A stretch of DNA of 64,000 nucleotides from Nocardia wallacei (GTDB lineage Bacteria; Actinomycetota; Actinomycetes; Mycobacteriales; Mycobacteriaceae). Made by a program: the position numbers and the translations under genes. The notes beneath the pieces were generated by a model. The model did no database searches, was not told the DNA's origin, and worked only from the letters and a program-made list of their open reading frames with translations. Shown piece after piece: positions 40,487 to 47,840 of this stretch (positions within the stretch are counted from its first letter, which is position 1; every line of letters starts with the position of its first letter). The DNA is taken from positions 1,922,001 to 1,986,000 of the forward strand of contig NZ_AP023396.1 in assembly GCF_014466955.1 (NCBI RefSeq). The letters are read 5' to 3'.

Positions 40487-41151
40487 TTCCTGATGACATT
40501 CAGGTCAGTACCGGAAGCAAGGCGAACCGTCAGCGAATTGTCGAGGCCCTGCGGATGCCTCCTCTGTCCGACGCGGACCGGGCACTCGCCAAATCCTTGC
40601 TGCGTAGTTTCGGACCCGTTTCGGACAATCGGCCGATCGCCGGGCCCACGCCCGCCGAGGTTGCAAGCCTGCGCGGTGAGGACGGCCGCCTCGGCGAACG
40701 CCTCCTCGAACGCGCATCCCCACGGATGGTCAGACTCACACCGCTCGCCGGAAGAGACCCGTCGCCGAACCCGTTCACACGCGGATACGCAGCCTGCGGA
40801 CCTGTCGAAGTTGCCCGCGCTACCGGACCTGCTGTCGCCGGCCGCACGGAACGGCGATTGTTGTTCTGGGAACTCACCTCGTTGAACGGGCAATATGGGC
40901 CGTTCCAGTTCGCCTTGGCCAGCGCGCGCTATATCACTCCGGAACGCCCGATCCACTGGAAATTCCGAGGCGAGCTGGTAGACGGCATTTATGTCACGTT
41001 CCATGTGCTCAGATACCGGGAGGAATACCAGTCGGATTCCCTGGTGATCCGATTCGACAGCGCCGGGCGAATCGTCGTGTATGCCAGCTTCGACGACGCT
41101 CGAATTTACACCTCGGTCTGGACGAGTTTGGATAACTACTTCAGTCGGTAG
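40462..41151 (+). CDS. Fragment of a tandem-domain toxin-like protein (first segment)
   Basis: The frame is open from 40402; GTG 40462 with AGGAAGG upstream is the least overlapping plausible start, but the beginning is uncertain. Residues include ADRALAKSLLRSFGP and TPAEVASLRGEDGRLG, a tail motif that recurs twice further downstream. Then comes a beta-rich part (RPIHWKFRGELVDGIYVTFH, VIRFDSAGRIVVYASFDDA). The domain stops abruptly at TAG 41149-41151. The logical continuation (KWYRDSPRAIEISTENLYLG) is found in another frame at about 41200-41290, so this is probably the upstream part of a frameshifted gene. Confidence 0.5.
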   Translation: MRRRLRKVVPDDIQVSTGSKANRQRIVEALRMPPLSDADRALAKSLLRSFGPVSDNRPIAGPTPAEVASLRGEDGRLGERLLERASPRMVRLTPLAGRDPSPNPFTRGYAACGPVEVARATGPAVAGRTERRLLFWELTSLNGQYGPFQFALASARYITPERPIHWKFRGELVDGIYVTFHVLRYREEYQSDSLVIRFDSAGRIVVYASFDDARIYTSVWTSLDNYFSR

Positions 41152-41327
41152 GCCGAGCGAACCGAATTCTTCGCCCGGGCCGAGGCGAGTCCCTGGTTGC
41201 TGCCGGAGCACGCACGAAGTGGTATCGCGATTCGCCTCGCGCTATCGAGATATCGACCGAAAATCTATATCTGGGAGCAGCTGCTGTCTTCGGCCTCGAT
41301 CTCGTCGGTCCTGCCGACCGTCGGCTG

Positions 41328-42026
41328 GTGACCGAGATGTTGAATCGGTTCGACGATCCCACCAAGGATGACTCCGCCCCGGCGGATCTCGCCGGCCTGC
41401 GGGGAGACTACCCGGACCTCGGTGCCGCGCCGCCACCCGGTCTACTCCTCGACGTGGTGGAGCCGGACAATGCACTTCTCCGCGATGTACTCGCTGGGCC
41501 ACGCCAATACGGTCGGTACCGTGCGGACCTCACAGCCAAGTATCTGGCTGTCTGGGACGTTGTGCGGGATCCCGAAACCGGTATCCGCCGGTTCGTGGTA
41601 ACCGTTCAAGGAATCAGGGTGCAGGGGGGCGTCTACGACCACGAGGGTCGCGACGTCGGCTTTTTCACGCACGATATCAAGCGCGATGAGGACGGCCGGA
41701 TCATTGTCGAGGACGAGAACTACCTGACGTTGGGTGAGGACCAGACCGATCCGGAAACGCGTCTCGGCGCAGATTTCGACGATTACTATCGCCGCAGCGG
41801 AGATGTGGCGGAAGTTCGTGTCTACACCAGCGGTGCGCAGGCAGCCGCGACCGCAGCCGCAGGTTATGCGTGGAACCTCGATGCGATTTCCGGGATTGTC
41901 GCTTCGCTCGACGCAGCGGCCGAACAGTTGTACCGAACCTTACTCGGTCCGACCGGCAACGGATCGCGGCCTTACTGGAACGGTTCAAAGGCTCACCGGC
42001 CGACTGGCCTTCGCTGGCCGCGGTAG
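41328..42026 (+). CDS. Toxin-like domain protein, frameshifted at its 3' end
   Basis: A 232-residue ORF (GTG 41328, ATG 41337), although the same frame is open back to 41136 and carries related coding sequence there. It contains a tail motif (MLNRFDDPTKDDSAPADLAG, LRGDYPDLG) followed by a beta-rich domain: RADLTAKYLAVWDVVRDPET, VTVQGIRVQGGVYDHEG, DEDGRIIVEDENYLTLG, DFDDYYRRSGDVAEVRVYTS and AAGYAWNLDA. That block resembles a domain seen in large actinobacterial secreted toxins (GYAWA and NYLxL landmarks, recalled from memory). After about 41935 the conserved sequence moves to another frame, and this ORF ends in unrelated residues. Confidence 0.55.
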   Translation: MTEMLNRFDDPTKDDSAPADLAGLRGDYPDLGAAPPPGLLLDVVEPDNALLRDVLAGPRQYGRYRADLTAKYLAVWDVVRDPETGIRRFVVTVQGIRVQGGVYDHEGRDVGFFTHDIKRDEDGRIIVEDENYLTLGEDQTDPETRLGADFDDYYRRSGDVAEVRVYTSGAQAAATAAAGYAWNLDAISGIVASLDAAAEQLYRTLLGPTGNGSRPYWNGSKAHRPTGLRWPR

Positions 42027-42127
42027 CGAGCCTCCGTGGGGGCACCGGCGATGACCTCGGCATCCGGTGGATGAGCAAAGTGCCATTCGACGGCATCCTG
42101 GAACTGCCGACCGAATCGGAGAGCTGA
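41936..42127 (+). pseudogene. Out-of-frame tail of the preceding toxin-like domain
   Basis: In the second frame, SDRQRIAALLERFKGSPADW followed by SLAAVASLRGGTGDDLG and WMSKVPFDGILELP is the third copy of the tail motif found at 40.6 and 41.3 kb. It is exactly what should follow GYAWNLDA in the upstream ORF. It has no start of its own and depends on a frameshift near 41935-41950. It is convergent with the P450 gene, whose stop lies 14 bases on. Confidence 0.6.
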
Positions 42128-42140
42128 GGGGCCGTGGGCC

Positions 42141-43352
42141 TCACACTGTGACGGATACCGTTGCCCGCCTGGCGAATCGGGCACGCAGTCCGTCCGGCAG
42201 GAGCAGTGCGCGGGCGACCATCGGCGGCGCGGGATCGGCCACGGTGATGTCGTACTCACGGGCCAGGGTCCGTACCGCGACGGTGAGCTGACGCAGGCCG
42301 ATGTGGTTGCCCGGACATATCCGCGGGCCGGCTCCGAACGGAAAGTACGCGTATCGCGTGTGTGGTGGGTTCGGGGTGAGCCATCGCCTGGGATCGAACT
42401 TTTCGGGTTCGTCCCACCAGCGGGAATCACGGTGCACCAGATAGGTGCAGAACATGACCTGCTCGCCGGGCCGGATCGCGATGCCGCCGACAGTGGTGGG
42501 CTCCCATACCTCGCGGCCCATCAGCCAGGTCGGCGGGTACATGCGCAGTAGTTCTCTGACGAACGCTTCCGCGTAGTCGTCGGAGTCCGTGGCCAGGCGG
42601 TGGGTGAGGTCGGGCCGCTGGGCGAGCGTGAGGACGGCCCAGGTGAGTGTCACACCCGGCTGGCCGAAGGAGGCCCGCAAGACCGCTTCGGCCATGGTGG
42701 TGGCTTCCCGCGGATTCGAGCCATCGGTCAGCAGCTTGCCGAGAAGGTCGTCTGTTCCCTTGGGCGACAGCGTCATTCGGCGCGCCGCGATCCGGTCGGC
42801 GAGCAGTTTCCGCAGCCGCGCGTCCACCCGGCGCAGTCGTCGCACCTTCGGTATCGGAAACCATGGCGGCACCCTGAGCGAACTGTCCATGAACACCTCG
42901 GACACCGCGACAGCGTCGGAAATCGCTTCGCCCAGGTCCGGGCCGATGGGGCCGAGGCAATAGTCGGCCAGGCTGCGGCCGGTGAATTCCTTCATGACCT
43001 GCCGCACGTCGACCTCGCGGCCCTCGGTCCGCGCGAGTGTCTGCCGGAGCATGTCGATCAGTCGCGGCTCGTAGGCGCGAAAGGCGTTGGGCGACAGGGC
43101 TCGCTTGGCACTCCTGCGTACCGCCATTCGGCCCGTCGTGTCGATACGGCGCGGCGGCCCGCCGAGCAGTCGCCCTTCGATGCCGAACTCGCGATTCGTA
43201 CGGACGAAAAGTTCGTGAATGAGTGTCGGATCCAGGACGACGGTCGCCGTATCGCTGAACCTGAATACATCACCGTGCTCGTGTTGGCACTGGCGGAGAA
43301 ATCCGATGCGGTCGCGCTCATAAGCCAGTCGGTTGCGCAGCGATGCCGACAC
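42141..43352 (-). CDS. Cytochrome P450, possible RiPP-modifying enzyme
   Basis: A ~403-residue P450 with ExxR (RELLRMYPPTW), the PERF-like EKFDPRRWL, and the heme loop FPFGAGPRICPGNH with Cys346. The I-helix reads SFGQPGVTLTW: the Thr is present but the usual acidic residue before it is Val, a feature of P450s with non-standard chemistry. The frame is open to 43490, but GTG 43352 has GGAGGA five bases upstream and begins where P450s normally do (VSASLRNRLAYERDR). A tiny ORF ending in RWTWL lies ~70 bases upstream on the same strand. This arrangement matches P450-crosslinked RiPP loci. A stand-alone metabolic P450 is the alternative. Confidence 0.88.
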   Translation of the reverse strand: MSASLRNRLAYERDRIGFLRQCQHEHGDVFRFSDTATVVLDPTLIHELFVRTNREFGIEGRLLGGPPRRIDTTGRMAVRRSAKRALSPNAFRAYEPRLIDMLRQTLARTEGREVDVRQVMKEFTGRSLADYCLGPIGPDLGEAISDAVAVSEVFMDSSLRVPPWFPIPKVRRLRRVDARLRKLLADRIAARRMTLSPKGTDDLLGKLLTDGSNPREATTMAEAVLRASFGQPGVTLTWAVLTLAQRPDLTHRLATDSDDYAEAFVRELLRMYPPTWLMGREVWEPTTVGGIAIRPGEQVMFCTYLVHRDSRWWDEPEKFDPRRWLTPNPPHTRYAYFPFGAGPRICPGNHIGLRQLTVAVRTLAREYDITVADPAPPMVARALLLPDGLRARFARRATVSVTV

Positions 43353-43419
43353 CAGTCCTCCATTGCGAGACAAGGCATCCGGCGACCGTGAGTGGTCGCC
43401 GGACACTCGACGGTTCCGG

Positions 43420-43509
43420 TTACAGCCAGGTCCACCTGCCGCCCATGCGGCCGTCGTCCATGCGCAGCAGCCGAGCGGCCGCGGCGACAATGATCTTCGC
43501 CAATCCCAT
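43420..43509 (-). CDS. Candidate RiPP precursor peptide ending RMGGRWTWL
   Basis: A ~27-29 residue peptide just upstream of the P450 on the same strand. GGAGG (43516-43512) is 8 bases before a TTG at 43503, giving 27 residues, and 2 bases before ATG 43509, giving 29. The frame itself is open much further. The predicted peptide has a basic, Ala-rich amphipathic leader (AKIIVAAAARLLRMDDGR) and the C-terminal core GGRWTWL. Known P450-crosslinked RiPPs such as the atropopeptide tryptorubin (core AWYIWY) have short leaders, Trp/Tyr-rich C-terminal cores and a P450 gene directly downstream. The KSLK leader motif I associate with atropopeptides is absent. The assignment rests on position and the WxW core and is unproven. 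Confidence 0.5.
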   Translation of the reverse strand: MGLAKIIVAAAARLLRMDDGRMGGRWTWL

Positions 43510-43521
43510 CACCTCCCACAT

Positions 43522-43725
43522 GCGTCGATCGGGTTGCTGAGCCAGCGGATTCGGATCGTATCCCGCGCGAACCGCACTCCGGGTCGCTGCGGCCGGAGAC
43601 GGTCGAAGACCGGCGATTCGACTGATACCGCAGGTGGTCTCGGCGGCGCACACTGGGCACGCCGGATACCGACTGATCGGTTGCTCGAGTCGGATCACAG
43701 GTTCGGCCAGATAACTCACAGTTAG
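43522..43725. promoter_or_regulatory. Divergent promoter region between the P450/peptide locus and the cupin operon
   Basis: The 200-base gap contains an inverted repeat CCGACT (43669-43674) / AGTCGG (43688-43693) separated by 13 bases, and a more AT-rich stretch (GATAACTCACAGTTAGATGA, 43705-43730) leading into the cupin gene. No consensus -35/-10 pair is convincing. It probably carries both promoters. Confidence 0.35.
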
Positions 43726-43740
43726 ATGAGGAATTCCGAA

Positions 43741-44199
43741 ATGGAATGTGCGCATCCGAAATCCGCGCTCGTGGCGCGTCCCTTCGATTCGGCGGCCGTG
43801 GTCGGGCGTCAGGGTCAAATTCTCACCCCGTGCATCACGCACGATCGGTGTGGTACGACGAATATATCCGCAGGGCTGGTCAACATGCCGCCGGGGAAAT
43901 CATCCAAGGCGCACTACCATGCGCGCTCGGAAATTATCGTCGTATGCACGGAGGGATATGCGGCGACTTTGATCGGACCCGACCTGATTCCGTACTTCCA
44001 CGGTCCCGGTGAGTTCATGTACATCCCCGAAGGCGTCATCCACGTCGCCGTGAACCTCAGTCCGACAGCCTCCTTGGTCGCCGTGGAGATGCGGACGGAT
44101 CCGGAATTCGACGACGACGTCGTGTTGTCGCCGGAATACGATATTCGCGCGCAGTCGGTGGCGAACGAGCTTCGTCACTCTCGTTTCGCGGCGGTGTAG
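43741..44199 (+). CDS. Cupin-domain protein
   Basis: A ~152-residue single-domain cupin. Cupin motif 1 is represented by KAHYHARSEIIVVCTEG (HxH...E ligands). Motif 2 is GPGEFMYIPEGVIHVAVNLS (P...H...N), so a metal site is plausible. The protein could be a small epimerase, isomerase, dioxygenase or ligand-binding regulator; the sequence does not decide. ATG 43741 was chosen, and ATG 43726 would add MRNSE. The aminotransferase gene begins 3 bases after its stop, making it the first gene of a three-gene operon with an aminotransferase and a threonine aldolase. Confidence 0.8.
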   Translation: MECAHPKSALVARPFDSAAVVGRQGQILTPCITHDRCGTTNISAGLVNMPPGKSSKAHYHARSEIIVVCTEGYAATLIGPDLIPYFHGPGEFMYIPEGVIHVAVNLSPTASLVAVEMRTDPEFDDDVVLSPEYDIRAQSVANELRHSRFAAV

Positions 44200-44202
44200 G
44201 AG

Positions 44203-45387
44203 ATGTCACCCGCCAGCTACAGCCGGGCCGCGGCGGCGGCCCGGAGTGGGCCGATCGATGAGATCTTCGCGATGCTGGCCCACCGGCCCGACATCATCTC
44301 CTTCGCGGTCGGATCGCCGGATACCGATCTGCTGCCGGTCGATCTGATGCCCGAACTCGTGCGAAGAGCGACTGCGAAGTACGGGCCCGCGATCCTTCAG
44401 TACGGTATGACCCAGGGGTTCGACCCGCTACTCGGACATGCCCGAGAACTCCTCGGGACACGCGGTATTTCCTGCCCCGGCAGAGCGATACATATCGCGA
44501 CAGGCGGGTCGGGCGCCCTGCACAACCTCTGTATGGCATTGCTCGACGAGGGTGATGTGGTCCTGGTGGAATCGCCGACCTACGGGCCCGCCGTCAAGGG
44601 TTTCCGAAGCCACGGCGCGACTGTGCGCGAGGTGGCGTGCGACGAGTTCGGCATCGTGCCCGAAGCGCTGGCGGAGGCCCTGTCACCCGAGGTCGCCTTC
44701 CTGTATATGCTGCCGACCTTTCAGAATCCGACCGGTCGCACCGTACCGGCCGCGCGGCGGCAGCAACTCGCGGAGGTCGTGCTTCGCCGCGGCGCGCTGG
44801 TGATCGAAGACGACGTATACGCGGACCTGCGGTACCACGGTGATCCGGTACCCGCACTATGGTCGTACGCCCCGGAGAATACCGTCTACCTCACGTCGTT
44901 GTCGAAGACCTTCGCACCGGCCGTGCGGATCGGGATCGTCGTGCTGCCCGAGCGGCTGTCGGACCGCACGCTGGCGCTCAAACAGAATATCGATATGCAG
45001 ACCTCGACATTCTGTCAGGCCGTGGCGACGGAATTTCTCGAGAGCGGTCATGCCCAAGCGCATCTGGCACGAATCATCGACACCTACTCGTCGCGGCTCG
45101 ATACGCTCGTCACCGCGCTGGATCGGTATTTCTCACCCGAGTTCCGGTGGCGGAAGCCGGACGGCGGCATGTTCCTGTGGCTGGAGGGGCCACCGGGGTT
45201 CGACGCGGATATCGCTGTGCGTTCCGCGCTCGAACAGGGCGTCGCCTACCTGCCCGGCAGCGTCTTCTATGCCGAAGACGGCCTTCGCCATCGCGACACG
45301 ATTCGCCTGAGCTTCGCCAACGTGGCCGATCGTGACATCGATCGTGGCATCAAGCGACTGATGGCGGTGTTCGAGGATCGCGGATGA
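44203..45387 (+). CDS. PLP-dependent aminotransferase, class I/II (MocR/2-aminoadipate aminotransferase-like)
   Basis: A 394-residue fold-type I aminotransferase without the N-terminal GntR wing of MocR regulators. Landmarks: [20 protein letters not shown] (cofactor phosphate region), [27 protein letters not shown], and [18 protein letters not shown] with the Schiff-base lysine at residue 235; a C-terminal substrate Arg is in [10 protein letters not shown]. It should transfer amino groups between an amino acid and a 2-oxo acid; the closest architecture is LysN/2-aminoadipate aminotransferase. ATG 44203 immediately follows a GGAG, so the true Shine-Dalgarno may lie further upstream. The stop overlaps the next start (ATGA), indicating translational coupling. 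Confidence 0.88.
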   Translation: MSPASYSRAAAAARSGPIDEIFAMLAHRPDIISFAVGSPDTDLLPVDLMPELVRRATAKYGPAILQYGMTQGFDPLLGHARELLGTRGISCPGRAIHIATGGSGALHNLCMALLDEGDVVLVESPTYGPAVKGFRSHGATVREVACDEFGIVPEALAEALSPEVAFLYMLPTFQNPTGRTVPAARRQQLAEVVLRRGALVIEDDVYADLRYHGDPVPALWSYAPENTVYLTSLSKTFAPAVRIGIVVLPERLSDRTLALKQNIDMQTSTFCQAVATEFLESGHAQAHLARIIDTYSSRLDTLVTALDRYFSPEFRWRKPDGGMFLWLEGPPGFDADIAVRSALEQGVAYLPGSVFYAEDGLRHRDTIRLSFANVADRDIDRGIKRLMAVFEDRG

Positions 45388-46466
45388 TCGCGGATCGGAT
45401 CATCGACCTGCGATCGGACACCGTGACCAAGCCGACCGACGCGATGCGCCGGGCGATGGCTCGCGCTGAGGTCGGAGACGATTGGTACGGGGACGACCCG
45501 ACGGTGAACCGGCTGCAGGATCGGGTCGCCGAACTCACCGGCAAGCCCGCGGCGGCGTTCCTGCCCACCGGAACCCTGTGTAATCAGATCGCCATGCACG
45601 CCTTCGTCCGCTCGGGGCATTTCGTCGTGTGCGAGGCGCGGTCTCATGTCTGCGGTATGGAATCGCATTCGTCCGCAGCGCTGTCCGGTATCGCCTTCCG
45701 GCGGGTCGAGGCGCGCAGTCACGGACAGCTCACGGCCGCCGATCTCGACCGCTCACTGGCACCGGATCCCTACGACGTGGGCGTTGTCGACCTGGTGGTG
45801 CTCGAGAACACCCACCAGCTCGGCGGCGGGTGGCCGATGCCGGTGGACGCGGTGGCCGCACTCGCCTCGGTGGCCGCCGCCCATCGCGTTCCGCTCTACC
45901 TCGATGGCGCTCGCCTGTTCAATGCCTGCGTGGCGACCGGCGCGACGGTCGCGGAGTACGCCGCACACGCCGACGCGCTGATGCTCAGCCTCTCCAAGGG
46001 CATGGGCGCGCCGATCGGCTCGGTGCTCGTCGGAGACACCGAATTCATTCGCGAGGTCCGCAGGCTGAAGATCCTGTTCGGAGCGGCCTGGCGGCAGGCG
46101 GGACTCGTTGCGGCCGCCGGGCTCGTCGCGCTGGACGAGGGCTACGACAGACTGGTTTCCGATCACGAGAATGCCGGGCGGTTGGCGTCGGGTATCGCCG
46201 AAATCCTTCCCGGCGCGGTCGATCCGACGGAGGTTCCGACGAATATCGTGTTCGCCGATGTCTCCGGTACCGAGTGGACGCCGCGGCAGTGGGTGGAGAA
46301 CCTCGGATCCCACGGGATCCTGGCGACCTCGGTGCCGGGCCGGGTGCGCATGCTCACGCACCGCGACGTCACGACCACACAGATCGACTTCGTGCTCGCT
46401 ACCTGGGAGCGACTGTTGTCCGGAGCGGGTACGGCGATCGAGGCGGTGCGGTCCGCGGATCGATGA
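45384..46466 (+). CDS. Low-specificity threonine aldolase family protein
   Basis: A 360-residue PLP enzyme of the beta-eliminating lyase/threonine aldolase family. It begins [20 protein letters not shown] and has [31 protein letters not shown], the cofactor-binding [10 protein letters not shown], and [17 protein letters not shown] with the Schiff-base Lys205. It catalyses the reversible cleavage of beta-hydroxy amino acids to glycine and an aldehyde, or their formation. It overlaps the aminotransferase by four bases. The trio could make or degrade an unusual beta-hydroxy or alpha-amino acid. The stop lies 21 bases from that of the convergent regulator. Confidence 0.9.
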   Translation: MIADRIIDLRSDTVTKPTDAMRRAMARAEVGDDWYGDDPTVNRLQDRVAELTGKPAAAFLPTGTLCNQIAMHAFVRSGHFVVCEARSHVCGMESHSSAALSGIAFRRVEARSHGQLTAADLDRSLAPDPYDVGVVDLVVLENTHQLGGGWPMPVDAVAALASVAAAHRVPLYLDGARLFNACVATGATVAEYAAHADALMLSLSKGMGAPIGSVLVGDTEFIREVRRLKILFGAAWRQAGLVAAAGLVALDEGYDRLVSDHENAGRLASGIAEILPGAVDPTEVPTNIVFADVSGTEWTPRQWVENLGSHGILATSVPGRVRMLTHRDVTTTQIDFVLATWERLLSGAGTAIEAVRSADR

Positions 46467-46487
46467 CCGAACCCGCGTCGACGATGC

Positions 46488-47336
46488 TCATCGTGGAGAC
46501 TCGCTCATCGCTCGCATCGCCTCCGCGGTGCGGTCGTCGGCGGGGTTGAGCACATGGAGAAGGTGCAGCGGAGCGTCGACCGGACGAAATCGAACCGAAT
46601 CGAACTTCAGTATTCCGTATTCCGGCAGCCGCATTCGTATTCCGCGCGTTGCGGCCGGTTCCGCGGTGTCGTGGCGCTCCCAGAGCGTTCGAAATTCGGG
46701 GCTGGAGGTGATGAGCGCATCCAGGAGGCTCTCGAAATAATGGTCTCCCATGAGTTTGACATGTGTGACCCGTAGCATCGCCGGCCACGTCGGTGCCAAA
46801 GTCTCCCAATCCGGATATTTGCTGCGGCGAACCGGATCCATGAAGAAGCGCCAGATATGGTTCCGGGCGAACCGGCCCTCGTATGCGTCGAATTCGAATA
46901 CGCTCGCGGCCGGCTGATTGTATGCCTCGACATCCCAGTAGGGATCGAGGAGGATCGCGGGACCCGCACTGAAACCGTTGACGGTGTCCCGTATGGTCCG
47001 GTTGGCAACACGCGATGTTCCGGTCTCGTCGCTCGTCGGCAGATCGGCAAGGGAGAAAAGATAAGCCGTGTCGCTCGGTGTGAGACGCAGCGCCTTGGCG
47101 ATCCGCCCCAGCGTATCCGGCGAGACACGAATATCACGGCCTTGCTCGAGCCAGGTGTACCAGGTGACTCCGACCCCGGCCAGCGCTGCCAATTCTTCGC
47201 GCCGCAATCCTGCGGTCCGCCTGCGCTGACCACCCGGCAGGCCGACCTCGTCGGGTGAAATCGCACCACGACGCGCCATGAGAAATCGGCGTATCTCACG
47301 ACGCCTGGCGAGACCATCGTCTTCCGTGGCGTTCAC
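46488..47336 (-). CDS. XRE-family regulator with MmyB-like ligand-binding domain
   Basis: An N-terminal HTH (GLRREELAALAGVGVTWYTW, LEQGRDIRVSPDTLGRIAKA) is followed by the MmyB-type C-terminal domain (GPAILLDPYWDVEAYNQPAA, RNHIWRFFMDP, DHYFESLLDALI, and VRFRPVDAPLHLLHVLNP). These soluble ~280-residue actinobacterial regulators bind a small ligand, probably lipid-like in MmyB, and are often autoregulated or control neighbouring oxidoreductases. The frame is open to 47603. GTG 47336 with GGAGAGG seven bases upstream gives the usual family length (282 residues) and is preferred. It is convergent with the aldolase operon. Confidence 0.88.
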   Translation of the reverse strand: MNATEDDGLARRREIRRFLMARRGAISPDEVGLPGGQRRRTAGLRREELAALAGVGVTWYTWLEQGRDIRVSPDTLGRIAKALRLTPSDTAYLFSLADLPTSDETGTSRVANRTIRDTVNGFSAGPAILLDPYWDVEAYNQPAASVFEFDAYEGRFARNHIWRFFMDPVRRSKYPDWETLAPTWPAMLRVTHVKLMGDHYFESLLDALITSSPEFRTLWERHDTAEPAATRGIRMRLPEYGILKFDSVRFRPVDAPLHLLHVLNPADDRTAEAMRAMSESPR

Positions 47337-47840
47337 CCGCACCTCTCCACTCGGCAATGCATCGATTACCTGAGCAGGGTAGCGGCTACGTAAGCCGAGG
47401 TCGGGCCGCGCCGATCGCCCGCGGTACGCCTGGTGCGACCGACAGGCGGGCACACAACCACCTTCTCCTCGGTGTTTGCCCGGCGCATCGCGGACTCGCG
47501 CGCGGCGTCCGGAGCGAACAAGACTAGCGATCCTACTGATTCGGCTACGGGCGACGGATCGGCGCCACCGTTGTAGGTTGTCCGTAACCATTGGCATCAT
47601 CAACCGGAACTTATGCTGGTGTTATCACTACCAGCATAAGTTACTGACTTGTTCCGCTGTCCGCTGTTCCGCGAGGATCAGCTCAGGTATGGACTCGAGC
47701 AAGGAATATCATTTCGCCGAACCACCGATCACCCGCATGAATCGGGCTGATCGGCTCTTCTGCGTCCGGGTTCGCTCGCGGCCGGAGAACAATTCGTTTG
47801 CAGTCGGTGCGGTGGTGACCTGAATATCTTCTCTCGATCG
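47337..47840. promoter_or_regulatory. Divergent intergenic region with a perfect 13-bp inverted repeat
   Basis: No gene is seen in this ~500-base gap between the XRE and LuxR genes. AACTTATGCTGGT (47608-47620) and ACCAGCATAAGTT (47630-47642) form a perfect inverted repeat around a 9-base centre, in a locally AT-rich patch. GTAAC at 47584 and GTTAC at 47640 lie outside. There is no U-run, so an operator for the XRE or LuxR regulator is likelier than a terminator. Confidence 0.55.

Noticed and set aside
43420..43842. 140-residue minus-strand protein upstream of the P450
   Set aside because: Only the last ~30 codons have a Shine-Dalgarno and a meaningful end; the upstream part overlaps the divergent promoter and the cupin gene and has poor codon bias.
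47476..47823. 115-codon plus-strand frame before the third LuxR gene
   Set aside because: It spans the perfect inverted repeat and AT-rich promoter region; no ribosome site or domain.
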